Origin: Amnibacterium endophyticum
GTDB lineage: Bacteria > Actinomycetota > Actinomycetes > Actinomycetales > Microbacteriaceae
NCBI RefSeq assembly: GCF_042680685.1
Contig: NZ_JBHUEA010000015.1
Span: forward strand, 26,470-90,469
Length of the DNA stretch: 64,000 nucleotides
Direction of reading: 5' to 3'
Position 1 is the stretch's first letter. Every line of letters starts with the position of its first letter. The position numbers were made by a program, and so were the translations under genes. The notes beneath the pieces were generated by a model. The model saw nothing but the letters and a program-made list of their open reading frames with translations, had not been told where the DNA came from and searched no databases. Positions 24,321-32,410 of this stretch are shown here, piece after piece.

Positions 24321-25643
24321 GTGCACCGCCTCGTCATCGCCGCCGACCGCGCGCTCGTGGACGGCGCCTTCCGACCCGCCGCGGTCACGGTCGAGGACGG
24401 CCGCATCACCGCCGTCGAGCCCCTCGGAGCGACGCCGGCGGAGGCGATCCGGCTGGCCGCGGACGAGGTCCTGCTCCCGGGCCTAGTCGACACGCACGTG
24501 CACGTCAACGAACCCGGCCGCACCGAGTGGGAGGGCTTCCGCACCGCCACGGCGGCCGCGGCGGCGGGCGGCGTCACGACGCTGATCGACATGCCGTTGA
24601 ACTCGATCCCGCCGACGATCGACCCGGCGGCGCTGCGGGTGAAGCGCGAGGCGGCGGCGCGCTCCGCGCTGGTCGACGTCGGCTTCTGGGGCGGTGCGGT
24701 GCCGGCCTCGCTGGGGTCGCTCGAGGCGCTGTGGGACGCGGGCGTCTTCGGCTTCAAGTGCTTCCTCGCGCCCTCGGGCGTCGACGAGTTCCCGCACCTC
24801 TCCCACGAGCAGCTGGACCGCGCGCTCGAGGAGCTCGCCGCCTTCGACGGGCTGCTGATCGTCCACGCCGAGGACCCCGAGGTGCTCGACCGGCACGTGG
24901 GCGGCGGAGGGCCGGGATACCCGGCGTTCGTCGCGTCCCGCCCGCCCGAGGCCGAGACGACGGCGATCAGCGCGGTGATCGAGGGGATCCGGCGCACCGG
25001 CGGGCGCGCGCACGTGCTGCACCTGTCGGCCGCGAGCGCCCTGCCGCTCGTCGCCGCGGCGAAGGCCGAGGGCCTGCGGCTCACCGCCGAGACCTGCCCC
25101 CACTACCTCGTCTTCGACGAGGAGCACATCCCGGACGGCGCGACGCAGTACAAGTGCTGCCCGCCGATCCGCGACCGCGCGAACCAGGACGCGCTGTGGC
25201 GGGGCCTGCTGGAGGGCGTCGTCGACCTCGTCGTGAGCGACCACTCCCCCTCGACCCCGGAGCGCAAGTTCGCGGGCGGTGGCGACTTCCAGGCGGCCTG
25301 GGGCGGCATCGCCGGGCTGCAGTCCGGCCTGTCCGCCGTCTGGACCGAGGCGCGCCGTCGCGGCGTCCCGCTGGAGACCGTCGTCGACCGGTTCAGCCGC
25401 CGCACCGCCGACTTCGTCGGCCTGGGCACCAAGGGCCGGATCGCGGTCGGCGCGGACGCCGACCTGGTGGTCTTCGCGCCGGACGCCCCGTACGCGCTCG
25501 AGGCGTCGGGGCTGCGCTACCGGAACCCGGTCAGCGCGTACCTGCACCACGAGCTCGTCGGGGTCGTGCGGCGCACCCTGCTCGCAGGGGTCGACGTCGA
25601 CCCCGCCGCGGCGCCGCGAGGGCGGCTGCTCGAGCGCGCCTGA
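24321..25643 (+). CDS. allB: allantoinase
   Basis: 440-residue amidohydrolase converting allantoin to allantoate. The binuclear metal site is visible: H59 and H61 in DTHVHVNEPG, the carbamylated Lys K146 in FGFKCF, His in LLIVHAEDP and VLHLSAA, and D307 in VVSDHSPS. DTHVHVNEPGRTEWEGF is the allantoinase rather than dihydroorotase pattern. GTG start at 24321. It stands as its own unit, convergent with a small zinc-ribbon gene; uricase is 1.2 kb downstream. Confidence 0.94.
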   Translation: MHRLVIAADRALVDGAFRPAAVTVEDGRITAVEPLGATPAEAIRLAADEVLLPGLVDTHVHVNEPGRTEWEGFRTATAAAAAGGVTTLIDMPLNSIPPTIDPAALRVKREAAARSALVDVGFWGGAVPASLGSLEALWDAGVFGFKCFLAPSGVDEFPHLSHEQLDRALEELAAFDGLLIVHAEDPEVLDRHVGGGGPGYPAFVASRPPEAETTAISAVIEGIRRTGGRAHVLHLSAASALPLVAAAKAEGLRLTAETCPHYLVFDEEHIPDGATQYKCCPPIRDRANQDALWRGLLEGVVDLVVSDHSPSTPERKFAGGGDFQAAWGGIAGLQSGLSAVWTEARRRGVPLETVVDRFSRRTADFVGLGTKGRIAVGADADLVVFAPDAPYALEASGLRYRNPVSAYLHHELVGVVRRTLLAGVDVDPAAAPRGRLLERA

Positions 25644-25646
25644 CGC

Positions 25647-25787
25647 TCAGCGGCGGGCGCGCCGCCCACAGGACGGGCAGACCCAGCCCGACCGGGCGGG
25701 TTCTGCGGCGCGCAGCATGTGCTCGCCGCAGCGGCACGTGCGCGTGCTGTAGGAGGCGGAGTCGTGGGGGACGGGCAGTGCGGTCAT
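25647..25787 (-). CDS. small zinc-ribbon protein
   Basis: 46 residues from ATG 25787, with AGG 5-6 bases upstream. Two pairs of metal ligands (CRCGEH and CPSCGRR, 18-20 residues apart) suggest a single zinc ribbon, and the tail is basic. No homologous family name can be given. It ends 3 bases from the allantoinase stop. A perfect 16-bp palindrome lies 17 bases upstream of its ATG. Confidence 0.5.
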   Translation of the reverse strand: MTALPVPHDSASYSTRTCRCGEHMLRAAEPARSGWVCPSCGRRARR

Positions 25788-25803
25788 GTCGACCTGCTCA
25801 CCT

Positions 25804-25819
25804 GAGGCCGATCGGCCTC
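25804..25819. promoter_or_regulatory. perfect 16-bp palindrome upstream of zinc-ribbon gene
   Basis: GAGGCCGATCGGCCTC reads the same on both strands. It starts 17 bases before the small gene's ATG, where an operator or a leader hairpin could act. The rest of the 223-base intergenic region (25788-26010) holds nothing else I can support. Confidence 0.35.
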
Positions 25820-26010
25820 GATCTCGGCGACCGGTGACGGAGCACGCGGGCCGCAGATCGCGGGTCGTCGTCGTGTCCACCGCTGTCCCGGCGCCGCCAC
25901 CGATGGTAGTCGCCCGCGCGCCGGATGGGAAGACGCCGCGAAGTCGCCGCCTGGGGCTTGACACGCGCGAGAACGCACCTCGGCGGGCTCCGCGGTGCGG
26001 GTCGAGCGGA

Positions 26011-26775
26011 TCAGCGGCGCCACTCCCACGGGGTCGTCGAGGAGACGCGGCGGAACCCGGAGCGCTCGAGGATCGGGCGGGAGAACTCGGTCGAGTCGCT
26101 GCTCAGGTAGCGGATCCCGCGGTCCAGCGCGGATCTCGCTCGGGCGGCCGTCAGGGCACGGTAGATGCCGCGGTGCCGGTGATCGGCCCGGGTCGCGCCG
26201 CCCCAGAGCCCCGCGAACGCGGTGCCGGGCACCGGCTCGAGCCGGCCGGTCGACACCACCTCGCCGCCCGACTCGGCCGCCCACAGCTCGCCGCCGCGCG
26301 CGATGCGCCGCAGCAGGTCCTCGGCCCGGTCCTCGGAGACCGGGTCGCCGAAGACCTGGTCGGCCATCGCGCTCGCGGCGCGGACGTCGTCCGGCGAGGT
26401 CATCCGTCGAAGCCGCACGCCCTCCGGCAGCGGCACGTCCCGGGCGAGCAGCCGCGCCTCCCCGATCATGATCGACTCGGCCTCCCCCTCCTCGAAGCCG
26501 GCCGCGGCGAGCGCCTCGAGCAGCCCGGGCGCACGGTCGTGCGCCCGGGTCTTCCACTCGACGACCCGGACGTCCGCGTCGGCGCGCAGCCGGTCGAGCG
26601 CGTCGCGCACGAACGGCGCGGGATCGCCGGGCGGCAGGTCGCGGCAGGTGATGAAGCCGAAGCCGTCCGGGAACACCGCGAGCAGGGCGGGCCCGAGGCG
26701 CATGGTGCGCAAGGCGCTGCGCACCTCCGCGTCCCCGCGCAGCTGGTCGTCGTACGCCGCGAGCAGATCGTCCAC
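26011..26775 (-). CDS. GNAT family N-acetyltransferase
   Basis: 254 residues. The C-terminal half has the GNAT core: GAFAGLWGGATRADHRHRGI with the acetyl-CoA pyrophosphate loop (RxxHRHRGI/Y) at about 195-205, then LSSDSTEFSRPILERSGF. The N-terminal half is GNAT-like and degenerate, as in many tandem GNAT proteins. GTG 26775; the open frame upstream lacks a ribosome-binding site and runs antisense through uricase. Divergent from uricase, 60 bases away. Substrate unknown. Confidence 0.82.
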   Translation of the reverse strand: MDDLLAAYDDQLRGDAEVRSALRTMRLGPALLAVFPDGFGFITCRDLPPGDPAPFVRDALDRLRADADVRVVEWKTRAHDRAPGLLEALAAAGFEEGEAESIMIGEARLLARDVPLPEGVRLRRMTSPDDVRAASAMADQVFGDPVSEDRAEDLLRRIARGGELWAAESGGEVVSTGRLEPVPGTAFAGLWGGATRADHRHRGIYRALTAARARSALDRGIRYLSSDSTEFSRPILERSGFRRVSSTTPWEWRR

Positions 26776-26835
26776 ACCGATGATCCTGGCGCGGCCTTCA
26801 CACGACCGAAACCTGCGCCTGGGAGGCTGCCGCCC

Positions 26836-27735
26836 ATGGCGATCGTCCTCGGCCCCAACCAGTACGGGAAGGCGGAGACCCGCCTGGTGCGGCTCGTGCG
26901 GGACAGCCCGGTGCACGGGATCACCGATCTGAACGTCTCCTCGGCGCTGCGCGGCGACTTCGACGCCGCCTACCTCGACGGCGACCAGCGGAACGTCCTG
27001 CCCACCGACACGCAGAAGAACTCCGCCTACGTCTGGGCGAAGAAGGTCGTGCCGGACCCGATCGAGGCCTACGGCCTGGCGCTCGCGCACCACTTCGTCG
27101 ACGACGTCGCGCCGGTCGAGGCCGCCCGGATCGAGATCGAGCGCTTCGACTGGACCCGCGTCGCCGTGGGAGGGGCGCCGCACGACCACACGTTCGTGCG
27201 GACGGGCCAGGAGGTGCGGACGGCCGCCGTCACGCTCGAGCCGCCCGCGACGCACGTGGTCCAGGGCTTCAAGGACCTGATCGTGCTGAAGAGCACCGGC
27301 AGCCGCTTCAAGGACTTCCTCGTCGACGAGTACACGACGCTCCAGCCGACGGACGACCGCATCATGGCGACCTCGCTGACTGCGCGCTGGCGGGTCAGCG
27401 ACCCGGCCGCGGACCTCGACTGGAACGGGATGTACGCGGGCGTGAAAGCGGTGATGCTCGAGCGGTTCGCGACCCTCGACAGCCTCGCGCTGCAGCAGAC
27501 GCTCTGGCACATGGGCCGGGCGGCGCTCGAGGCGTACCCCGAGATCGCGGAGATCCGGCTGGTCGCCCCGAACAAGCACCACTTCCTCGTCGACTTCACC
27601 CCGTTCGACGAGTCGAACGAGAACGAGGTGTTCCACGCCGACGACCGCCCCTACGGGCTGATCCAGGCGAGCGCCCTCCGCGACGACGCGGCGCCGGCGG
27701 GCGACGCCTGGTGGACCTTCGTCGACCTCGCCTGA
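26836..27735 (+). CDS. uox: urate oxidase (uricase)
   Basis: 299-residue cofactor-free oxidase converting urate and O2 to 5-hydroxyisourate and H2O2. Key residues seen: Lys12 in QYGKAETR, Thr57 in VLPTDTQKN, and His248 in PNKHHFLVD, which correspond to the catalytic Lys-Thr-His set. The length matches the family. ATG 26836 follows GGGAGG by 9 bases. The last 14 codons and the stop lie in the first copy of a 79-bp tandem duplication that also copies the region after the stop. Product is handled by uraH and uraD at 29 kb. Confidence 0.95.
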   Translation: MAIVLGPNQYGKAETRLVRLVRDSPVHGITDLNVSSALRGDFDAAYLDGDQRNVLPTDTQKNSAYVWAKKVVPDPIEAYGLALAHHFVDDVAPVEAARIEIERFDWTRVAVGGAPHDHTFVRTGQEVRTAAVTLEPPATHVVQGFKDLIVLKSTGSRFKDFLVDEYTTLQPTDDRIMATSLTARWRVSDPAADLDWNGMYAGVKAVMLERFATLDSLALQQTLWHMGRAALEAYPEIAEIRLVAPNKHHFLVDFTPFDESNENEVFHADDRPYGLIQASALRDDAAPAGDAWWTFVDLA

Positions 27736-27850
27736 CGGCCGAGCGCGGCATCGCCTCCGGCACGACGAAGGGCCGGCGGGCGACGCCTGGTGGACCTTCG
27801 TCGACCTCGCCTGACGGCCGAGCGCGGCATCGCCTCCGGCACGACGAAGG
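27693..27850. repeat. 79-bp tandem duplication at the uricase 3' end
   Basis: Bases 27693-27771 and 27772-27850 are identical. The unit covers the last 14 uricase codons, the stop and the first part of the terminator. A third partial match of 7 bases (GCCGGCG) follows, and the same 7 bases start each copy, so slippage or unequal recombination between 7-bp direct repeats could have made it. The second copy carries a pseudo uricase tail (GDAWWTFVDLA) that is not linked to a start codon. Confidence 0.92.
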
Positions 27851-27882
27851 GCCGGCGCCCGAGGCGCCGGCCCTTCGTCGTG
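27840..27882. terminator. strong bidirectional hairpin terminator
   Basis: Perfect 20-bp stem (left arm CACGACGAAGGGCCGGCGCC) with a 3-base loop between uricase and the convergent CsbD-like gene, 6 bases before the end of the latter. The left arm is partly repeated upstream by the 79-bp duplication, but only here is the full hairpin present. Confidence 0.8.
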
Positions 27883-27888
27883 ATCCGC

Positions 27889-28062
27889 TCAGGAGTCGGA
27901 GGCGTCCTTCGCCTTCTCGGTCTCCATGCGGTCGGATCCCATGTCCTGGTCCTTGACGCCCTGACCGGTCAGCTCCGCGTCGTCGGTGCGCTTGCCGACG
28001 GCCTCCTCGGCCTTGCCGGCCGCCTGCTGGACCGCGTCCTTCGCCTTGTCTCCGATGGCCAT
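27889..28062 (-). CDS. CsbD-like stress protein
   Basis: 57 residues from ATG 28062, with AGGAGGAA at optimal distance. The pattern DKAKDAVQQAAGKAEEAVGK followed by DDAELTGQG is the CsbD family repeat. These small hydrophilic, probably intrinsically disordered proteins are induced by general stress in other bacteria; biochemical function unknown. Monocistronic. Confidence 0.88.
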   Translation of the reverse strand: MAIGDKAKDAVQQAAGKAEEAVGKRTDDAELTGQGVKDQDMGSDRMETEKAKDASDS

Positions 28063-28214
28063 GCCGTTCCTCCTCGTGGGTCGGACGTGTTCCCGACGTC
28101 CTCGGGTCCTCCACGCTCGCAGGACGCCCCTGCGGAGCGCCTGGATCCGGCGCGTCCCGGAGGCGGCTCCCAGGTTGCGGGACCTCGCCAGGCGCCGCAC
28201 GACAGGATCGAGCG

Positions 28215-28924
28215 ATGGCGCCCCCGCGACTGGTGCTGTTCGACCTGGACGGCACCCTGCTCGACGGCTCCGGCCTGCCCGCGGCCATGCGCCGCACCTG
28301 CGAGGCGATCGCGGCGGACCTCCCCGGGGTCTCCGCCGACGACCTGGTCGCGGCCAACACGGCGGCGTGGCAGCGACTCTGGCCCGAGGTCGAGGACGAC
28401 TGGATGCTCGGCGGCCGGGACGGGGACGCGGTCGCCGCCGAGATCTGGCGGGCGGCGCTCACGGCCGTCGGCGCCGACGACCCGCGCCTGCTCACCGCGA
28501 CGCTGCACCGCTGGACGGAGGAGGAGCGGGCGATGTTCCGCCTCTACGACGACGTGCTGCCGGCGCTCGACGCCGTGGAGGGCACCGGGGCGCGGATCGG
28601 GCTGCTGACGAACGGCGCCGGGACCGTGCAGCGGCGCAAGCTCGCGGCGACGGGACTCGGCGAGCGGTTCGACCCGCTCGTGATCTCCGGCGAGATCGGG
28701 CTGCGCAAGCCCGACCCCGAGGTCTTCGGCGTCGCGCTGCACCGGGCCTCGATCGGCGCCCACGACGCCTGGTACGTCGGCGACAACCTGTGGCACGACG
28801 TCGCGCCGGCCCGCGCCGCCGGGCTGCACGCGGTCTGGGTCGACCGGCACGACATCGCACCCGAGGACGGCTGGCCGCGCCCGGACGCGGCGGTCACGAC
28901 GCTCGCGGCGCTGCCCGCGCTGCT

Positions 28925-28940
<16 letters not shown>
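28215..28940 (+). CDS. HAD family hydrolase
   Basis: 241-residue haloacid dehalogenase-like phosphatase. Motif I FDLDGTLLDG (nucleophile and acid Asp), motif II LLTNGA, motif III Lys in GLRKPDPEVFG, and motif IV GDNLWHDV are all present, with a helical cap between I and II (class I). It resembles phosphoglycolate or pyrophosphate-type phosphatases; substrate unknown. ATG 28215. Its last 16 bases overlap the 3' end of convergent uraH. Confidence 0.88.
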
Positions 28941-29253
<313 letters not shown>

Positions 29254-29257
<4 letters not shown>

Positions 29258-29742
29258 GCGTCCTCCTCGAACAGGGCGCCGAGGCGCAGCGCGGCGATCT
29301 GCCGCAGCTGGTCCTTCGCCTCGGCGGTCTCGTCCGCGGGGTCCTGCTTGAGACGGCGCTGCAGCTCGTCGAGGATCTCCTGCCGGCTGCGTCCCGCCGC
29401 GCGGATGAGGAACACCCGACCGAACCGCTCCTCGTACACCGCGTTGCCGCGGGCGATCGCGGCGTCGAGCCCCTCCTCGGCGCGGCCGAGCCCGGCCTGC
29501 TCGTCCGCCGAGAGGCGCACCGCGGTGCCGTCGCCGCTGGCCCGCTCGCCGATGCGGGGGTGGTGCGCGACCGCCTCGTCGAGGTCCTCGTCCGTGAGCC
29601 GGCGCGCGGCGGCGTCACCCGCCTCGACGAGCGCGGCCACCGAGTCGTACGGGCCGCGACCCGCGACCTCGTCCACCCACCGCCGGGAGCCGAGCGCCGC
29701 GGCCAGCCGTTCCCGCGCCCGGTCCGTCGAGGTGTCGATCAC
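29254..29742 (-). CDS. uraD: 2-oxo-4-hydroxy-4-carboxy-5-ureidoimidazoline decarboxylase
   Basis: 162-residue OHCU decarboxylase giving S-allantoin. The active-site block AVAHHPRIGE (His60/His61) and NAVYEERFGRVFLIRAAG are hallmarks of the family. GTG 29742. First gene of uraD-uraH; 14 bases after the MFS gene on the same strand, so cotranscription with that carrier is likely. Confidence 0.95.
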
Positions 29743-29756
29743 CGCGCCGAGCCTAC

Positions 29757-30977
29757 TCAGGCGGCGCGGGCGGCCGGCCGGCTCGGCGAGCCCGCGGCCG
29801 GCGCCGCGAGCCCCGTGCCGACGACGAGCACCAGGACGACGAGCAGCGCGTTCAGGATGCCGACGTGCTCGCCGAGCACCCCGATGACGGGCGGGCCGAC
29901 GAGGAAGGCGAAGTAGCCGATGGTCGCGACAGCGCTGACCGTCGCGGTCGCGGTGCGGGGGTCGTCGGCCGCGGCCGACATGGCGACCGGGAACCCCAGC
30001 GAGGCGCCGAGGCCCCAGAGCACCACGCCGACGACCGCGATCCCGTCGACGGGCACGAAGATCACGACGAGCAGGCCGACGACCGCGAGCGCAGCCGTGC
30101 CGCGGAGCACCGGGACGCGGCCGAAGCGGTCGAGCAGGGGCACCCCGCCGATGCGGCCGACCGTCATGGCGGCGAGGAAGACCGCGAGCACCGCGGCGCC
30201 GCCGGCGTTGTCGAGGCCGTGGCCGTCGACCATCGCGAGGCTCAGCCAGTCGTTCGCGCTGCCCTCCGCGAACGCCATGCCGAGCGCGACCGCCCCGATC
30301 AGGAGCACGCGGCGGTCGCGCCAGACGGACAGCCGGTCGCGCCAGGTGCTCGGGGCGACCTCGGCGGTCGCGTCGATCGGCTGCTCGGCGGGCTGGAGGA
30401 AGCGGACGAGGACGACCGTGGTCGCGAGGGCCACGACGCCGACGCCGGCGAAGTGGACCGCGATCGGCACACCGGCCGCCTCGAGCAGCGACCCGAGGGC
30501 GGCGCCCAGGACGGTGCCGCCGCTGAACGACGCGTGGAACAGGGGCATGATCGTGCGGCCGATCGCGCGCTCGTTCGCCGCGCCGGAGAGGTTCATGGCG
30601 ACGTCGACCACGCTCGAGAGCCCGACGACCAGGAGGATCACGAAGATCGCCGCGAACGACGGAGCGACCGCGACGACCAGTCCGAGCGCGATCATCGCCA
30701 CGCTGACGGCGGCGTAGACGACGAGGATCGTCCGCGTCGCGCCGAGCCTCGCGATGATGTGGCTCGCCGCGATCAGACCCGTGATCGATCCGGCGCTGAT
30801 CCCGATGATCAGGAAACCCATCTCCTGGGTGCTCGCGCCCAGCAGGTCGCGGATGCCGGGGACCCGGCTCGCCCAGGTCGCGAACACCAGCCCGGTGAGG
30901 GCGAAGATGGTGAAGACCGCCGTGCGCCAGTGCCGCAGCTCCTTCGCGGGACGGGCACGGGGGGCGGTCCTGGTCAC
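29757..30977 (-). CDS. MFS transporter, YbjJ-like
   Basis: 406 residues with about 12 membrane segments. The N-terminal FATWASRVPGIRDLLG is typical of the YbjJ-like MFS family. GTG 30977 was chosen; a longer frame into the region antisense to mocA lacks support. It precedes uraD by 14 bases, so a role in moving a purine breakdown product is possible, but no substrate evidence exists. Confidence 0.82.
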   Translation of the reverse strand: MTRTAPRARPAKELRHWRTAVFTIFALTGLVFATWASRVPGIRDLLGASTQEMGFLIIGISAGSITGLIAASHIIARLGATRTILVVYAAVSVAMIALGLVVAVAPSFAAIFVILLVVGLSSVVDVAMNLSGAANERAIGRTIMPLFHASFSGGTVLGAALGSLLEAAGVPIAVHFAGVGVVALATTVVLVRFLQPAEQPIDATAEVAPSTWRDRLSVWRDRRVLLIGAVALGMAFAEGSANDWLSLAMVDGHGLDNAGGAAVLAVFLAAMTVGRIGGVPLLDRFGRVPVLRGTAALAVVGLLVVIFVPVDGIAVVGVVLWGLGASLGFPVAMSAAADDPRTATATVSAVATIGYFAFLVGPPVIGVLGEHVGILNALLVVLVLVVGTGLAAPAAGSPSRPAARAA

Positions 30978-31005
30978 CAGCAGGACCCTATCGGCGGAGG
31001 TGCGG

Positions 31006-31581
31006 GTGACGACGGTCGGACTGGTGCTCGCGGCGGGCGCGGGTCGCCGGTTCGGCGGCCCGAAGGCGCTCGCCCGGACGGGCGGCGGGGAGCCGTGGAC
31101 CGCCCGCGCGGCCCGGACGCTCCGGGCGGGCGGATGCGACGACGTCCTCGTCGTGCTGGGCGCCGAGGAGGAGGCCGCGCGGGCGCTCCTGCCGCGGGAC
31201 GTGCGGGTGGTCCTGGCGCCCCGCTGGCGCGACGGCGTCGGCGCCTCCCTGTCCGCCGGCGTCGCCGCGCTGCCGGCGGCGGACACCGCCGTCGTCGTCC
31301 CCGTGGACCTCCCCGGCCTGCCCGCGGCGGTGGTCGCACGCGTGCTCGACGCGGTGCCCGATCGCGGAGACCTGGCCAGGGCCGTCTACGCCGGGGCGCC
31401 CGGCCACCCCGTGGCGCTCGGGGCGGACCACTGGCGCGCCTTCCGCGACGACCTCCGCGGCGACGAGGGCGGCCGCCGGTACCTCGAGCTGCACGGGGCG
31501 GCGCACGTCGAGTGCGGCGACCTCTTCGACGGCGCGGACGTCGACCATCGGGCGCAGCCGCCGACCCGCTTCGGGGACTGA
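31006..31581 (+). CDS. MobA/MocA-like nucleotidyltransferase
   Basis: 191-residue NTP transferase. N-terminal LVLAAGAGRRFGGPKAL is the nucleotide-binding loop; VVVPVDLPGL carries the metal Asp; AGAPGHPVALGADHW is the MocA-type C-terminal signature. MocA makes molybdopterin cytosine dinucleotide, the cofactor of XdhD-type hydroxylases, which fits the enzyme at 3.1-6.6 kb. GTG 31006 has GGAGG 5 bases upstream. Divergent from the MFS gene by 28 bases. MobA (guanylyl) activity cannot be fully excluded. Confidence 0.8.
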   Translation: MTTVGLVLAAGAGRRFGGPKALARTGGGEPWTARAARTLRAGGCDDVLVVLGAEEEAARALLPRDVRVVLAPRWRDGVGASLSAGVAALPAADTAVVVPVDLPGLPAAVVARVLDAVPDRGDLARAVYAGAPGHPVALGADHWRAFRDDLRGDEGGRRYLELHGAAHVECGDLFDGADVDHRAQPPTRFGD

Positions 31582-31585
31582 CGCG

Positions 31586-32410
31586 TCAGTCGGCCTCGAG
31601 CTCGCCGAGGGCGCGGTAGGCCGCGTCGATGTCCGCGACCCGTGCCGCTCCGGCCGCGCCGAGCCGCCGGAGCACCGCGTCGGCGAGCGCGGCCGCGAAC
31701 GCGCTCGCCGCCGCGTAGGAGTCGAAGGCGCCCGCCGACTCGATCGGCACCGAGAAGCGGTGCTCGACCCCGGCGGCCTCCGGGGCCCCCGGCTCGGTCA
31801 CCAGGACGACGGCGGCCGGCGACGAGGCGAGCGCCGAAAGGAGCGCCCGGGTGCCGGCCGGGCGTCGCCGCAGCGCCACGAGCACGACCGCGTCCCGCGG
31901 CGTGAGCCCCACCAGCTCCTCGCCGAGCGACTGCCCCTGCTGCGGCACGAGCGCGACGTCGGGACGCGCCTGCGCGAGCGCCTGCCGCAGCGGCATCGCC
32001 ACTTCGCCCCCGCTGCGCAGACCGACGACGCGCACCCGCGCCGCGGCCGCCAGCACCTCGGCGGCGGCCTCGAGCGCGGCCGGATCGAGCTCGGCGGCGA
32101 GTCGCTGCAGGTTGCGCAGCTCCTGCGCGAGCAGCGCGGGCACGCGCTCGCCCCGCTGCTCCACCACGACGGGCAGGCCGGTGCCGCGCTGCGCCCGAAG
32201 CAGGTCGCGCACCTCGGACGACGCCGCGAACCCGAGGCGCCGGTAGAGCCGGGAGACGGTCGCCTTGGACACCCCGGTCAGCCGCGCGAGCTCGCTCGAG
32301 TTGTACAGCGCGGACTCGTCCGGGCGGGCGCGGAGGAAGCCGGCGACGCGCTGCTCCTGCGGGGTCAGCGCCTGCCACGCGCCGTCGATCCGCTCCGCGA
32401 GCCCGGTCAC
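31586..32410 (-). CDS. MurR/RpiR family transcriptional regulator
   Basis: 274 residues. An N-terminal HTH_6 domain (ALTPQEQRVAGFLRARPDES then LTGVSKATVSRLYRRLGF) is followed by a sugar-isomerase (SIS)-like effector domain (VRVVGLRSGG, about 125 onward). It is the third gene of pucG-allC-rpiR with 4-bp overlaps, so it probably autoregulates this allantoate-using operon. The effector could be an allantoin-pathway intermediate. GTG 32410. Confidence 0.88.
   Translation of the reverse strand: MTGLAERIDGAWQALTPQEQRVAGFLRARPDESALYNSSELARLTGVSKATVSRLYRRLGFAASSEVRDLLRAQRGTGLPVVVEQRGERVPALLAQELRNLQRLAAELDPAALEAAAEVLAAAARVRVVGLRSGGEVAMPLRQALAQARPDVALVPQQGQSLGEELVGLTPRDAVVLVALRRRPAGTRALLSALASSPAAVVLVTEPGAPEAAGVEHRFSVPIESAGAFDSYAAASAFAAALADAVLRRLGAAGAARVADIDAAYRALGELEAD

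Noticed and set aside
25958..25963. TTGACA resembling a -35 element
   Set aside because: No -10-like hexamer at 16-19 bases and no gene on that strand until uricase at 26836.
26011..27636. 541-codon minus-strand frame covering the acetyltransferase plus the antisense of uricase
   Set aside because: Only the last 254 codons show GNAT motifs; the rest is the shadow of uricase.
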